The position numbers and the translations under genes are program-made. Below the pieces are notes generated by a model, which saw only the letters and a list, made by a program, of their open reading frames with translations, did no database searches and was not told where the DNA came from. From Cymodocea nodosa (Eukaryota; Streptophyta; Magnoliopsida; Alismatales; Cymodoceaceae): 64,000 nt of DNA. Shown here one piece after another: positions 31,196 through 43,436 of this stretch. The stretch spans positions 8,687,501-8,751,500 of the forward strand of contig CM072339.1 in the NCBI GenBank assembly GCA_036874045.1. Reading direction: 5' to 3'. How positions within the stretch are numbered: the first letter of the stretch is position 1; each line of letters begins with the position of its first letter.

Positions 31196-33215
31196 TATCC
31201 ATTTTGATTTGTGTACCTACAAAATAGCCAAAAAGAGATTTTATCTCTTGGAACCCATTTTTGAGTGGGTCCAAGAATTTTAGAGAGAGTCATATCAAAA
31301 TAATCCATATTTTTAGACTTCAACTTATCTATTTTCTGATAATTATTCTTGCATTTCTTTCTTTTAGTGTTATAATTATCAGAACATTTGTCTCTATGTA
31401 AACCAGAGTTGAAATTTTCATTTCTAACATTACTTGATTTCCAATATCCGATATTCTTTAAATATGAAGAAAGTTGATCAAGAATATCAAAATTCTCAAA
31501 TGTCTTAACTTGATTCTTCTGAAGATTTCTTTTGAAATTCTTGCATCGTGTGCTACATTTATATGCTACATTTTATCAACTTGCACATATTTTTCTCCCT
31601 TTTTAATCACACACGGAATAGTTTTTCTCTTACTATTCTTAGTACTGGAAATAAAGACATTATTTTTAGCAGTACCATCATGTAATATATAATTTTCAGA
31701 AGATGCATCGTGTAAACCAATACCATGTTTTTCTACATTTGATATTTTACTACTAAGTTCATTTATTATAGTTTGACTATTATTCCATTTACTTAATATA
31801 GCCTTTTGATCGCAGACTTTAATCTTTAACACATCAATTTCTGAATTTAAATCAGTAATAGTCAGTTCTAGTTTTTCAATTTCACAGATCATTTTCTTCT
31901 TATCAGCAATTAAATTTTCACAATCAGCATGCAATTTTCTTTCTATAGCAGTGAACTTTAAAATTTCCTGTGCATGCCTTTGATTTTCTTCTTTAAATTT
32001 ATTCAACGTAAAGTTCAGAAAATCAATCTTATTTTCAGATTTATCTAGCATTTTCCTAGTGTCCTTTCTTTCTATTTTGACTTTCTTATATTTTTTGGCT
32101 AGTTTATTGTATTCAATAAGTAATCCATCAAAACTATTAAAATTTGCATTTTGATCAGAGGATACCTCACTAGATTTTTCCATAAAGCATACATTTGCCA
32201 AATTTTCTTCTGAATCTGATGTTGATGAGGATTCGTTGTCTGATGTTGAATCCTTTGTTTCTTCACTTTGTGAAGTTGAAGAGTCATCCCATGTCACTTT
32301 AAGCGCCCTTCTCTTTCTGAATTTCTTATTCCTAAAATTCCTCCTTGAATTCTTCTTATCTTTGTTGAGAGGACAATCAGTTTGAAAGTGACCCAACCTG
32401 TTGCACTTGTAGCATATACTTTTGTCTTTCGTAAATGACTTCTTCTCCATATCTCTAGATATCTTTGCTGACCTGAAGTTCCTACGTTTCTTCAACAGAT
32501 TTCTAAATTTTCTAGTCAACAACAGTAAATCATCGTTAGAATCACTAGTGACTTCTGAGACTTTATCAGCCTCAAAAGACAAATCCCTTCTAGGATTTTT
32601 CCCTTTTGGATCTAAATGTTGTACTTCATAGGATGTCAGATTTCCTTTGAGATCATTAAGAGTATATGTATTTAAGTCTTTAGACTCTTCAATAGATGTT
32701 GTCTTTTGAGCCCAAATTTTAGTTAAAGATCTAAGGATCTTTCTTACCAAGTCTTTTTCCTCAAATTTCTTGCCTAAAGATTTTAATGAATTTACAATCT
32801 CAAGAAAACGGGAAAACATGTCAGAGATACATTCATTTTCGTGCATTTTAAAAAGCTCATATTTATGTACTAACATATTGATCTTAGATTCCTTGACTTG
32901 ATTAGTACCTTCGTTGACAACTTCTAATGCATGTCATATCTCATATGCAGTTTGATATGTAGAAACTTTATTAAATTAATCATGAGATAAAGCACAAAAC
33001 AAGATGTTTAAACCTTTAGCATTCAATGTCATTCGCTCCTTTTCATCAAAAGTTCAAGTATCATATGGAGTCGTAAGGAACACTATAGGATTGCTAATTA
33101 TATGCCATAGTTTGAAATCAATTGACTGAAAGAATACTTTCATCCTATATTTCCAGTAGCCATAATTGCTACCTTCGAACATAGGAGGACAATTAGTGGT
33201 CTGTCCTTCAGTCAT
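31196..33215 (-). pseudogene. Copia D gag and coiled-coil region
   Basis: Start ATG 33215-33213, 110 bp after the primer-binding site, with the capsid segment YGYWKYRMKVFFQS. Three stops lie in the first 110 codons. It is open from 32876 to 31566: capsid end (MLVHKYELFKMHENE), zinc knuckle CYKCNRLGHFQTDC near 32380-32420, a basic stretch RRNFRNKKFRKRR, a Ser/Asp-rich acidic block and then about 200 residues of Lys/Glu/Leu coiled coil. The coiled coil, present also in A5, probably drives Gag self-association. The last 370 bp up to the protease are a poorly preserved linker. Confidence 0.85.
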
Positions 33216-33325
33216 AACTAAGATTTCAGAATTATCTATTTTAAACAGATGATCTGAAGTAAATGATAGGAAAAACCGATTCCTAAATATAGAAATAAAG
33301 GCTTTTAATTATGATAATAATTAAA

Positions 33326-33337
33326 GCTCTAATACTA
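33326..33337 (-). promoter_or_regulatory. Primer-binding site of D
   Basis: The minus strand reads TAGTATTAGAGC, two mismatches from the initiator tRNA-Met complement, three bases from the LTR end at 33340. Confidence 0.72.
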
Positions 33338-33339
33338 GT

Positions 33340-34563
33340 TGTAGGATCGTTTGTATCACAAGAGGGGGGGTGAATTGTGTCTTTAGTAATTAAATACTAG
33401 CGGATAAAACAAGAGCACAAAACACTTGTAAATGAAATTCTATTCTTTTATTTCAAGACAGAATTTACAATATCTTTTCAGCTCAATTCCCTTCTTGACG
33501 GTTTAGATACAGTAATGTTCGATATACAATTCAAATAGGAAAATAAAGCTCTTATTCAAAACTAATTTTGAATTGTATAAAACCTGATCTTTATGCACAC
33601 AGCTTCTTTCTTTCTCTTTGCTCAGCTTCTGTATCTCTTTTTCTCCAGTTGTCGAATTTCCAGACTTCTTACGTTTGCAGCTCCTTTTCTGAAATTGCTT
33701 AGAATTTCGAACTTCTTCTGATGTTGGAGAATTTTTCAGAATATGAATATTCAAACTTAACTTTTCAGTTAGGGATCTGGATTGAATATTCAGACTTGGT
33801 TTTTGAGATTGGGATCCTCTACTGTAATGTAGCTCGTACTCTCTATTTGTAGTCGAACTCTGTTGTCCTTCACATTCAGCATGTTCATCCACTTAATCCA
33901 CAATCCATAATCCATAATCCACGTACTAATTTTCTCTTTAATCTAAATTACTTTCTATTTTAATTTCCACTTTCTCCACTAACATTTTGAATTTCCACGA
34001 TCTCCACTTCGTAGATTCACCGAAACTTTATCTTCCTGGAGTCTTGTAGAATATCTTCTAAGTCTTCGATTTAGTCGAACATTTATCCTTTAAGTCCTGT
34101 AAAAACTCAAACACTTATCCTTTAACTCTTCGAGTTTTTGCACTTGTAAAACACGTGACTAAACAAAGAAATTTATCTGTTCGTTAGTCCTTTTATAAAA
34201 CTCGAACAGTTATCTATCCATGCGTATAAAAACTCGAACAGTTATCTAACTATTCGATTTTTCATTACCGAACGCACACGGAAAACACGTGACAATTTAA
34301 AACATTAAAAACACACGTGTAGATAACCTTAACTATACGAGTTTTTAACATAAAGTATTCGACAAAAACGAAACGTTAACTATCCGAATGTTTAACTATT
34401 GCAAATCTAACTCTTCGAAAATCTTTAATTTATCCGACATAAAAATGAAACTTTCCGATAATCTGTTAACTATTATACTTAGAGAAATATACTTAGAGAA
34501 TATTATGTAGACTTATTTAAATACGTTAATAAACCATATATCATCAAAATTAAATACCTAACA
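33340..34563 (-). repeat. 5' LTR of D (1.2 kb)
   Basis: On the minus strand it starts TGTTAGGTATTTAATTTTG (34563) and ends GATCCTACA (33340). The ending is shared with family A, but most of the rest is different. It carries CGAACAGTTAT/TAACTATTCGA motifs at about 34200-34260 and 34330-34460, another version of the recurring dyad, and ACACGTG boxes near 34290-34320. The ORF 33503-33892 lies in the LTR and has no recognisable domain. Confidence 0.82.
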
Positions 34564-37119
34564 GAGGAGTTAAAAATATCCTTACATACTATAGACTTTC
34601 TAGAAGATGAAGGAGATATGCTAGAAGATGTGATTCAAGAAGAATTAAATAGGCAATTATATTATGAAACTTTAGAAGTAAGTGAAAATATAGATGTAGA
34701 AGGAGATCAAGAAGAGTTTAATATCGAAGATGAAAAGATTAAATTAGGAGCTCTAGCTTCTAATAGTCAACACCTAGATTTAAAACCTTTACCTCCTAAA
34801 TTGACCTATGTATTTCTAGAAGAAAAATGAGCATGTCCAATCATTATTGCATCAGATTTAAAGGAGGATCAAATATCTAAATTAAAAGATGTAGTAAAAA
34901 CTTATAAAGAAGCAATAGGATGGACTATGGGTGATATAAAAGGGTTAAGTGCAACTTTATGCTATCACCATATATATTTAGAAGAGAATGCTAAACCAAT
35001 TAGAATTCCTAAGAGGAGATTAAATCCAAACCTTAAAGAAGTAGTCAGGAAGGAAATAGTGAAATGGTTAGATAATGACATAATTTATCTAATTTCTAAC
35101 AGCTCATGGGTTAGTCCAATTCATGTAGTTTCCAAGAAAATAGGATTAACAGTTATTAAGAATGAGAGTCAAGACTTGATACTTACTAGAATCCAATGAA
35201 GCTGGAGAGTGTGTATAGACTATAGAAAGTGGAATGTTGTGACTAGGAAAGATCATTTTTCCTTACCTTTTATAGATCAAATGCTAGAGAAATTAAAAGG
35301 GCAAGAATATTTTTGTTTCCTAGATAGGTATTCAGGATATAACTAAGTTCCAGTAGTATTAGAGGATCAAGAGAAAAAAACTTTCACTTGTCCTAATGGA
35401 ACTTATTCTTTTAAGAGGATGTCATTCGGATTATGCAATGCACTAGCCACCTTTCAAAGGTGTATGCAGGGCATATTCACTGGAAAGACAAAAGATTTTA
35501 GAAATATTTATGGATGATTTTACTGTATATGTAACTTCATATGAAATGTGTTTAAACAATTTATACCAAGTATTAAAGCACTGTGTGGAAAAGAATCTAG
35601 TTCTAAATTAGGAAAAATGTCACTTCATGGTTAAACAAGGAATAGTCTTAGGACATATTGTTTCAATGAAAGGGTTGGAAGTAGATAAAGCTAAGATAGA
35701 AGTAATTTCTAATCTACTAGAACCTAAATCCATAAAAGATATTAGATAATTTCTAGGACATGTAGGATTTTATAGGAGATTTATTGAAGATTTTAGCAAA
35801 ATAGCTAAACCTTTAACTAATCTATTAAAAGATGTTCCATTTAACTTTGATAAGAATTGCAAAGAAGCCTTTTTCAAACTTAAAACTAGCTTAATTTTAA
35901 CTCCTATAATACAAGCACCTAATTGGAGTCATCCATTTGAATTAATGTCTGATGCATCTGATTTTGTTGTAGGAGCAATGTTAGGACATAAGATAGAAAA
36001 ATCTTCTATAGTGATTCATTATGCAAGCAAAACTTTAAATGATGCTCAAGTTAATTATACAACTACTGAAAAAGAATTATTAGCTATTGTGTTTGCCTTA
36101 GAAAGGTTTAGAACATATTTGATAGGAGCTAAAGTGATAGTATACACGGATCATTCAGCTTTAAAACACCTAATAGCAAAGAAAAAGACTAAACCTAGGT
36201 TGATCCGGTGGATATTGTTACTACAAGAATTTGATTTAGAAATTAAAGATAAAAAAGGATGTGAGAATGTAGTAGCAAACTATTTATCAAGATTAAAAAT
36301 AGAAAAATCAAACATTGAAATTAAGGATAATTTTCTTGATGAACAATTAATGACTATAAATACAAGCCTTGGTATGCAGACATAGTTAACTACTTAGTTA
36401 CAGGTTTAACACCTAAAGATTGGAATAGACAGGATAAGAAATTGTTCTTTTCAAGAGTAAAATATTACCATTGGGAAGACCCATACTTATTTAAGAAATG
36501 TCCTGATCTAGTTTTAATGAGGTATGTTCCAAAAACTGAATATCAACGCATATTGTCATTCTACCATGACCAAGCATGTGGAGGACATTTTAGTTCAAGA
36601 AAAATTGCTGCCAAAATTTTGCAATATGGATTCTAATCGCCAACACTATTTAAAGATGCTCATAAATGCTGCTTAAGTTGTTTGAGATGTCAACAAATGG
36701 GAAGGATATCAAAGAGGAATATGATGTCTTTGAATCCTATTGTTGAGGTTGAAATCATTGATGTGTAGGGAATAGATTTCATGGGTCCATTTCCTATGTC
36801 TAATCAATTTAATTATATATTGTTGGGGGTGGATTATGTATCTAAATGGATAGAAGCTATTTCTACAAAAACTAATAACAACAAAGTGGTAATACATTTT
36901 ATAAGAACTAATATAATTGCTAAATTTGGAATACCTAAAGCTATTATTAGTGATAGAGGAACTCATTTCTGTAATAGAAGTTTTGAAGCCTTAATGAAGA
37001 AATTGGAGTAAATCACAAAATAGCAACATCATATCATTCCCAAGCAAGTGGACAAGTAGAAAGTGTAACCAAACAAATTAATTTAATCATAGAAAATGTA
37101 GTAAATCCTACTAGAAAAG
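34564..37119 (+). pseudogene. Gypsy B1 pol: RT, RNase H, integrase core
   Basis: The acidic linker (34564-34830) leads into RT: LKEVVRKEIVKWLDNDIIYLIS, SWVSPIHVV, CIDYRKWN, FLDRYSGYN, FTCPNGTYSFKRMSFGLCNA and the catalytic MDD in FMDDFTVY near 35505-35525. RNase H has [12 protein letters not shown] and [10 protein letters not shown] (35945-36385). Integrase has YHDQACGGHFSSRK with CLRCQQM, the core GIDFMGPF, ISDRGTHF and HSQASGQVE. Stops (34828, 35197, 35344, 35748, 36383, 36634, 36766, 37009) and frameshifts near 35485, 36380 and 37010 inactivate it. This gypsy domain order (RT, RNase H, integrase) differs from the copia order in the same window. Confidence 0.88.
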
Positions 37120-38554
37120 TGTTGAGTATTTTGTTTTGATGATGTGTGCTAAATGAAAAATAATCATATTTTCTCAATTACTATTGCTTGTGAAAAGATA
37201 TTAAAATAATAAATTAATACATAAAAAGCTTACTGATATAAATACTTGTCTATATCGGATCTAAAATTATACTAAGTTAATAACTAGTCGTTTCGTTGCA
37301 TTAATTTCTCATTTAACTAAACGTTAAGCTGACGTGTGTTTTTATTGAAAAGCATGATATGTTTTAAAGTTATATTTTTTGTATCATGAACAATGCACGT
37401 TTAGACAACTCATTAAGGTAGAGTTTTATTTGTATAAAGATCACGTGAGAACTCGTTAAGTTAAAGGCTTAAAGGTTAAAATAGGTCACGTGAGAACTCG
37501 TTGAGTTAGTGAGTAAAAGAAGAGATGAACTCGTTAAGTTAGTGTTGTACACGTGGTGAAATTATAAATTACGAATGTTAAATTGTATCATGTGAGGTGC
37601 ACATGTTTAACTCGTTAAGTTAACATAACTAAATACGTTCAGTTGCTATATTGAACACTAAGGCAACGCGATAGGTTAGCGTTATAAACTTAAGTTGTTA
37701 TTTTTGCAAGTGGTAAAATTCTTATTATAAAAACATTTGTTTATTACTAGTTTGTTGAGTTATCTGTAACACAATGGAGATGGTTCAGTGAGTTAGCATA
37801 ACACCACGGAGTTAGTTCATTGAGTTAGCTACAGTACTTGTCACGTGAGTTGGCACATGAGGAACTCATTAAGTTAGAAACATTAAGTTATATATATATA
37901 CCTGTGTTACTTGTTTAGTTAACATTAAAGTAACGACTTCTTATTATACTTGACAAAAAATTTTGGATGAGAAAGTTTATTTTGCAAGAAATTTTCCAAA
38001 GATCCAGGATTAATGATTAAAGAAAATTCGAAATGTAAACGTGGGTCAGAACGTATGTATTTCGATGAAAGAAAAAGAAAAGACGTGAAGAAGTGGAAAA
38101 CTGGTAGTGATTAAACGTGGAGGATATGCATGAAATGAATATACAATATAAAAGGCATAGAATTCTCGTAGATCAGTTATCCCTACACACAAAAAGAAAA
38201 ATCTTTTTAGGGATCAAAAACACCTCTTCGGGGAAAAGTTTCAAGTGGAAGAAAATTCAGTGAAGAATAAAAAGGTAAGATATATGTCGCTGAAGATTTG
38301 AAGTATCAAATGGAAGAAAATTCAGTGAAGCAGAAAAGGGAAGATATATGTCACTGAAGAATTGCTGAAGAAGAAATAGAAGAAGAAGAAGAAGAAGAAA
38401 GATCTCAAACAGGGAGAAATGTTTTAAATTCCGCAAATTAGTTTTCTCTATTTGTAGTTATGAAATTGTATAGATGATATAGGGTATCGGGATATAATTG
38501 CATCTACAATTTCTAAGGAGAATTGAATTGTATATTGTAATTGAAACCTTGAAT
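37120..38554 (+). repeat. Copia A LTR in gypsy B1, 3'-truncated
   Basis: It starts TGTTGAGTATTTTG right after gypsy integrase sequence and runs to 'gaaaccttgaat', where a second LTR begins. About 150 bp of the LTR end are absent. The simplest reading is that A5 inserted into this LTR and the missing end lay beyond A5. TATA box 38147-38155; one 42 bp unit; a GAA repeat near 38370-38400. Confidence 0.82.
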
Positions 38555-38755
38555 TGTTGAGTATTTTTGTTTTGATGATGTGTGCTGAATGAAAATAATC
38601 ATATTTGCTCAATTACTATTGCTTGTGAAAAGAAATTAAAATCATCAATTAATATAGAAAAAGCTTACTGATATAAATACTTGTCTATATTGGATCTGAA
38701 GTTAATAACTAGTCGTTTCGTTGCATTAATTTCTCATTTAGCTAAACGTTAAGTT

Positions 38756-39303
38756 CACGTGTGTTTTTATTGAAAAGCATGATATATTTTAATGTTATAT
38801 CTTCTGTATCATGAACAGTGCACGTTTAGACAACTCGTTAAGTTAGAGTTTTGTTTTTATAGAGGTCACGTGAGAACTCGTTAAGTTAGAGGCTTAAAGG
38901 TTAAAATAGGTCACGTGATAACTCGTTAAGTTAGTGAGTAAAAGAAGAGACGAACTCGTTAAGTTAGTGTTATACACGTGGTGAAATTATAAGTTACGAA
39001 TGTTGTATTGTATCACGTGAGGCGCACATGTTTAACTTGTTAAGTTAACATAACTAAACGCGTTGAGTTGCTATATTGAACACTAAGGCAACGTGTTAGG
39101 TTAGCGTTATAAAATTAAGTTGTTATTTTTGCACGTGGTAAAATTCTTATTATAAAAACCTTTGTTTATTACTAGTTCGTTGAGTTATCATAACACAACG
39201 AAGATGGTTCGTTGAGTTATCATTACACAACGGAGATGGTTCGTTGAGATAGCATAACACCACGGACATAGTTCGTTGAGTTAGCTACAGTACTTGTCAC
39301 GTG
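38756..39303 (+). promoter_or_regulatory. U3 enhancer-like array: seven CACGTG boxes with AACTCGTTAAGTTAG repeats
   Basis: CACGTG occurs at 38756, 38867, 38912, 38976, 39014, 39132 and 39298. CACGTG is the core of plant G-box/ABRE elements bound by bZIP and bHLH factors. AACTCGTTAAGTTAG is repeated at 38832, 38876, 38920 and 38954, alternating with the boxes. The array lies 300-850 bp upstream of the TATA box at 39601. Regulation by stress or ABA signals is an inference from the motif only. Confidence 0.6.
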
Positions 39304-39600
39304 AAATGGCACATGAGGAACTCGTTAAGTTAGAAACGTTAAGTTATATATATACTTGTGTTACTCGTTTAGTTAACATTAAAGTAACGACTTCTTATTA
39401 CACTGATGAAAAACTTTTGGACGAGAAAGTTTATTTTGCAGGAAATTTTTCAGAGATCCAGGACTGATGATTAAAGAAAATTTGAAATATAAACGTGGGT
39501 TAGAACATGTGTGTTTCGATGAAGGAAAAAGAAAAGACGTGGAGAAGTGGAAAACTAGTGGTGGTCAAACGTGAAGGATATGCATGAAATGAAGATACAG

Positions 39601-39609
39601 TATAAAAGG
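39601..39609 (+). promoter_or_regulatory. TATA box of the A5 5' LTR
   Basis: TATAAAAGG lies in the conserved context shared by all family A LTRs. This is the copy that would transcribe A5. Confidence 0.75.
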
Positions 39610-40169
39610 CATAGAATTCTCGTTGATCAATTTATCCTTGCACACAAAACGAAAAATCTTTTCATGGATCAAACCATCCCTGCACACCAAAAGAAAAATC
39701 TTTTTCAAGGATCAAAAACACCTTCTCGGGGAAAATCTCTAAAGTGGAAGAAAGTTCAGTGAAGCATAAAAAGGTAAGATTTTTGTCACTGAAGATTTGA
39801 AGTATCAGAAGAAAGCAAATTTGGTGAAGCATGAAAAGATAAGATATTCGTCACTGAAGAATTGCTGAAGAAGAAAAAGAAAAAGAAGAAAGATCTCAAA
39901 CAGGGAGAAAAGTTTTAAATTCCGCAAATTAGTTTTCTCTGTTTGTAGTTATAAAATTGTTTAGATGATACATGGTATCCAAATATAATTGCATCTACAA
40001 TTTTTGAGGAGAATTGAATTGTATATTGTAATTGAAATCTTGAATAAAAATGATTTTATAAAAACGATGTCTCGACTTGTTTTTGAGTTTTAAAGTTTCA
40101 ATTATATATCAGAAAATATTAAAAATACACAATTCACCCCCCTCTTGTGTAGCCATACGATCCTATAAG

Positions 40170-40181
40170 TGGTATCAGAGC
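40170..40181 (+). promoter_or_regulatory. Primer-binding site of A5 (initiator tRNA-Met)
   Basis: TGGTATCAGAGC is an exact match to the standard plant copia primer site and begins three bases after the LTR end. Confidence 0.95.
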
Positions 40182-40367
40182 ATTGTTAATAATCTTTGAT
40201 ATAAAATTGATACCAACTTATTTAATATCATTGCTTATTCTACCTTCCTTGTTTTCAAATAGAAATTAATATCTGAGCATACGTTTAACTCTATTGATTT
40301 AAGGCTCAAGTTGTTTTAAAGTTTTTAGACTGTTTAAAATCAAATAGGTTGAAAAATCTAAGGTAAA

Positions 40368-42482
40368 ATGGCTACTGGAAATGGTAATTTTTCTTTATAT
40401 GAAGGCCAAAATCTTAATCGTCCTCCTTTATTTGATGGAATACATTTTGAATATTGGAAATATAGGATGACTATTTTTCTTCAAAGTATAGATCATAAGT
40501 TGTGGTTCATGATTTCTAAACCATATACTCCGTTAACTACTCTTTATAATACTTGGACAATTATTAAAAAAGAAAATGAAACTCTGAATGCTAAGGGCTT
40601 AAATATTTTATTTTGTGCATTGAGTTATGAACAGTTCAGTAAAGTGTCGGCATATAAATCTGCTTATGAGGTGTGGCACGCATTAGAAGTTTCACATGAA
40701 GGTACTTCTCAAGTTAAAGAGACAAAAATAAACATGTTGATTCATAAGTATGAACTCTTTAAGATGCATGAAGACGAAAATATTTCTGAGATGTTTTCCA
40801 GATTTCTTGATATCATAAACTCTTTAAAATGTTTAGGAAAGAATTTTGAATAGAAGGATTTGGTGAGGAAAATTCTCAGATCCCTATGTTCTAAATGGTC
40901 TTAGAAAGTAAAATCAATTGAGGAATCACGAGATTTAAATGTTTATTCTATGAATGAACTTATAGGAAATTTAACAGCTTATGAAGTTCAATTAAATGAA
41001 TCATTGAATCACAACAAACTAAAAATGAAGAAAGAAATAGCCTTCGAAATTAATTCAGATTCTGATATATCTACTGATTCTGATGAGGATTTAATTTTGC
41101 TGACTAGGAAATTCAAGAAAACATGGAAAGCTAGGAAACAGCAAATGAACAAAAATGATAAACCCTCAACGTCAAAATCATTGAATGACAAGAATTCTTC
41201 ATCCAGAAAGTATGTATGTTACAACTGTAAGAAACCTGGACATCTTTCTCCAGATTGTCCTATGAGGAAAAATGAAAAGCAAAGTAGGACAAATCAGAAC
41301 AAGACAGCTCAGAAAACTCAAAAAAAGTTTTACAAGAAAAAGGCTTTGAAGGTCACTTAGGATGACACATCTGAAGAGTCTGAATCTGAGGAATCATCAT
41401 CAAAATCTTCACATTCAGAAGGAGAACAAGAGTTAGAAGACGTTGCTCATGTGTGCTTCATGGCAGATGAGTCTGAGGTAATATCTGATCCTGAAAGTCA
41501 TTCAGATTTCAACTTTGATGAATTATTATGTGCTTATCATGCATTATTACAAAAACTTAAAGTATGTAAACTAGAAAATAAGAATATTAGAAAATCTTCA
41601 TCCATTATGGAAGAAGAAAATTGTTTCCTGTCTACTACTTTAGAAAAGTTTAAATGTGATAATGAAAATCATGCTAGAGATTTGCAAAAATTTAAATTTA
41701 ATGAATGTATCTTGCATGAACAAATACAGAATATAAATGCTGAAAAATTAAAGATAGAATCTAAAAATGAAATGCTGAGAAACAATACAAATGAACTTGA
41801 ATTAGAGATAGATAAATTAAAACTGAGAGAGCAAGATTTAAATTCTACCTTTGAGAAATGGAATTTAAGTCAAACTAAGTTAGACAAACTAACTAGTACC
41901 CCTGCGGTGTCTTATAAATTTGGCTTAGGATTTGATTATCCTGAATATCCAGAATCTCAAGCCAATAAAGGATTTATTAGTTGAAGTTCAAGTAAATCTA
42001 AGACTAAAATTCCTTTTATTATGAAACAAGGTAATAAATATGTAGAAGTAGATACTTCAAAGGATAAATCATGTAGTAATAATATAAATCAATGTGATTT
42101 GTCAAATTGTACTTCTAACATGACTATAAATGTTTCTAAAAATCTTGTTTCTTGTTCTGGAAATTCAGTTTCTAATGTTTCTAAACTGAAAATTCAGAAA
42201 CTTGAGCATGTAATTCAATACACTGGTATTAGACCAATTACTCATTTTGCATGTGATAAAACAAAAAATTCTTGTGCAGAAAAAGATTTTGTATGTACGG
42301 AAAGTGTTAATACAAGTACAAAATCTTGGTATGAACTTACAGAAATGTATAAGCATGACCAAAATAAATTTACATCTGATAAAAATATGTTTGGTCTTGA
42401 TTGTACTACATCTGAAAACAAAAAGAATGATTGCAAAAGCAATAATGCTATATGTGAGTATGAGCTAATGATAAATCAATAG
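40368..42482 (+). pseudogene. Copia A5 gag with full coiled-coil extension
   Basis: Gag opens with ATGGCTACTGGAAATGG (GNGNFSLYEGQNLNRPPLF), 187 bp after the primer site, then the capsid core (FEYWKYRMTIFLQSIDHKLW), the zinc knuckle CYNCKKPGHLSPDC near 41218-41260, an acidic Ser/Glu segment, a coiled-coil block (about 41530-41860) and an Asn/Ser/Lys-rich tail to 42482. All parts are in one frame, broken by TAG 40851, TAG 40903, TAG 41358, TGA 41982 and TAG 42480. This is the longest version of the gag-to-protease linker here. A2 lacks it and A3 has it shortened. Confidence 0.88.
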
Positions 42483-43436
42483 TACTTACAACTAATAAGA
42501 ATATAAATGATAATGTTAAACTATTTTTAAACAAAAAGAAGAATTATGCGTTTAATGAACTTGGTCCTCAACAACATTGGGTACCAAGGAAAAGTTTTCC
42601 TTAATTTGTGATGCAGGAGGAAACAACATCAAAATGGATCTTGGACAGTGGAGCGTCAAGTCACATGACCGGACAAAAAGGTCTATTACAAAATTTTACA
42701 AATACCATGAAAGGAAGTGTAACATTTGGAAACAAAAGCAAAGATAAAAATCATAGGTATGGGCAATGTTCAAATAACTCCTACTTGTGTTATTTTGAAT
42801 GTACTATATGTTGAAAACCTAGGATTTAATTTGCTGAGTGTCATAAAACTAACTGAAAATGGATATTATGTAGTGTTTGAAGATAATGTATGCAAAATAA
42901 TTGATAAAAATACAAATGAAATTAAGTTTATTGCTAAAAGAGAAGGTTCTGTATGTTTTTTATCTTTACCTTCTGGTGCAGTTGATTTAAATTCATGTTT
43001 GCTAGCTGAAACTAGTGATGCATATCAATGGCATAAAAGGATTGGGCATATAAATATGAGACTGTTACATAAACTATCTAGAAAACATTTAGTGAGAGGT
43101 TTACTAAAGATTAAATACTCAAAGAACTTTATGTGTGATGCATGTGAGTTAGGTAAACTTCACAAAAACTCTTTTAAATCCAAAACTGATATTTCAAGCA
43201 AGAGAGTCTTAGTACTTATACATATGAATCTATTTAGACCAACAAGAATCATGAGTCTTGGTGGTAAACGGAATGTATTTGTTTTAGTAGATGACTTCTC
43301 TAGATATACTTGGGTAATTTTTCTAGCATCTAAGACAGAAGTTTTTGAAAAATTTAAAATGTTTTGCAATTTTGTTCAAAATGAGCAAAGTGTCTCTATT
43401 CAAAAACTTAGGAGTGATCATGGAACTGAATTTGAT
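42483..43436 (+). pseudogene. Copia A5 protease and integrase (5' part)
   Basis: The protease has WILDSGASSHMTGQ (42629-42670) and GSVTFGNKSKDK; an extra A near 42750 shifts the frame. The integrase part has the zinc region WHKRIGHINMRLLH and CDACELGK, the first catalytic Asp replaced by Asn (HMNLFRPT instead of HMDLFGPT), and LRSDHGTEFD. It stops at 43436; the codons to 43457 that complete the frame belong to the gypsy side. Confidence 0.85.

Larger units (their letters stand above)
29566..34563 (-). mobile_element. Copia element D (reverse), a distinct and internally deleted SIRE-like family
   Basis: In sense order: 5' LTR (34563-33340), primer-binding site, gag, coiled coil, protease, integrase, then a jump directly into the end of reverse transcriptase and RNase H (30285 leftwards). 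The proteins are clearly related to, but diverged from, family A (for example CYKCNRLGHFQTDC for the zinc knuckle). The 3' end is lost at about 29566. The LTR is bordered on the right by gypsy B1, with GAGGA (34564-34568) as the possible target repeat. Confidence 0.85.
38555..40167 (+). repeat. 5' LTR of A5 (1613 bp)
   Basis: Complete LTR from TGTTGAG to TCCTATA (end mutated from TACA). It is followed two bases later by the primer-binding site, which fixes its end. TATA box 39601-39609; putative poly(A) signal AATAAA at 40043-40048; two 42 bp units at about 39630-39710. It is the reference LTR for family A in this window. Confidence 0.92.
38555..43436 (+). mobile_element. Copia element A5, 5' half
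   Basis: Complete 5' LTR, primer-binding site, leader, gag, full coiled-coil region, protease and two-thirds of the integrase core, ending abruptly at 43436 where gypsy B1 resumes. The RT, RNase H, accessory ORF and 3' LTR are lost together with part of the gypsy integrase, so one deletion removed both sides. Confidence 0.88.

Noticed and set aside
33503..33892. 129-codon minus-strand ORF in the LTR of element D
   Set aside because: It lies wholly inside the LTR, is Ser/Lys-rich and has no recognisable domain. There is no second D LTR in the window for comparison.
38832..38968. CRISPR-like array (regular repeats with spacers)
   Set aside because: The AACTCGTTAAGTTAG repeats are short, unevenly spaced and part of a plant LTR promoter; there are no cas genes.
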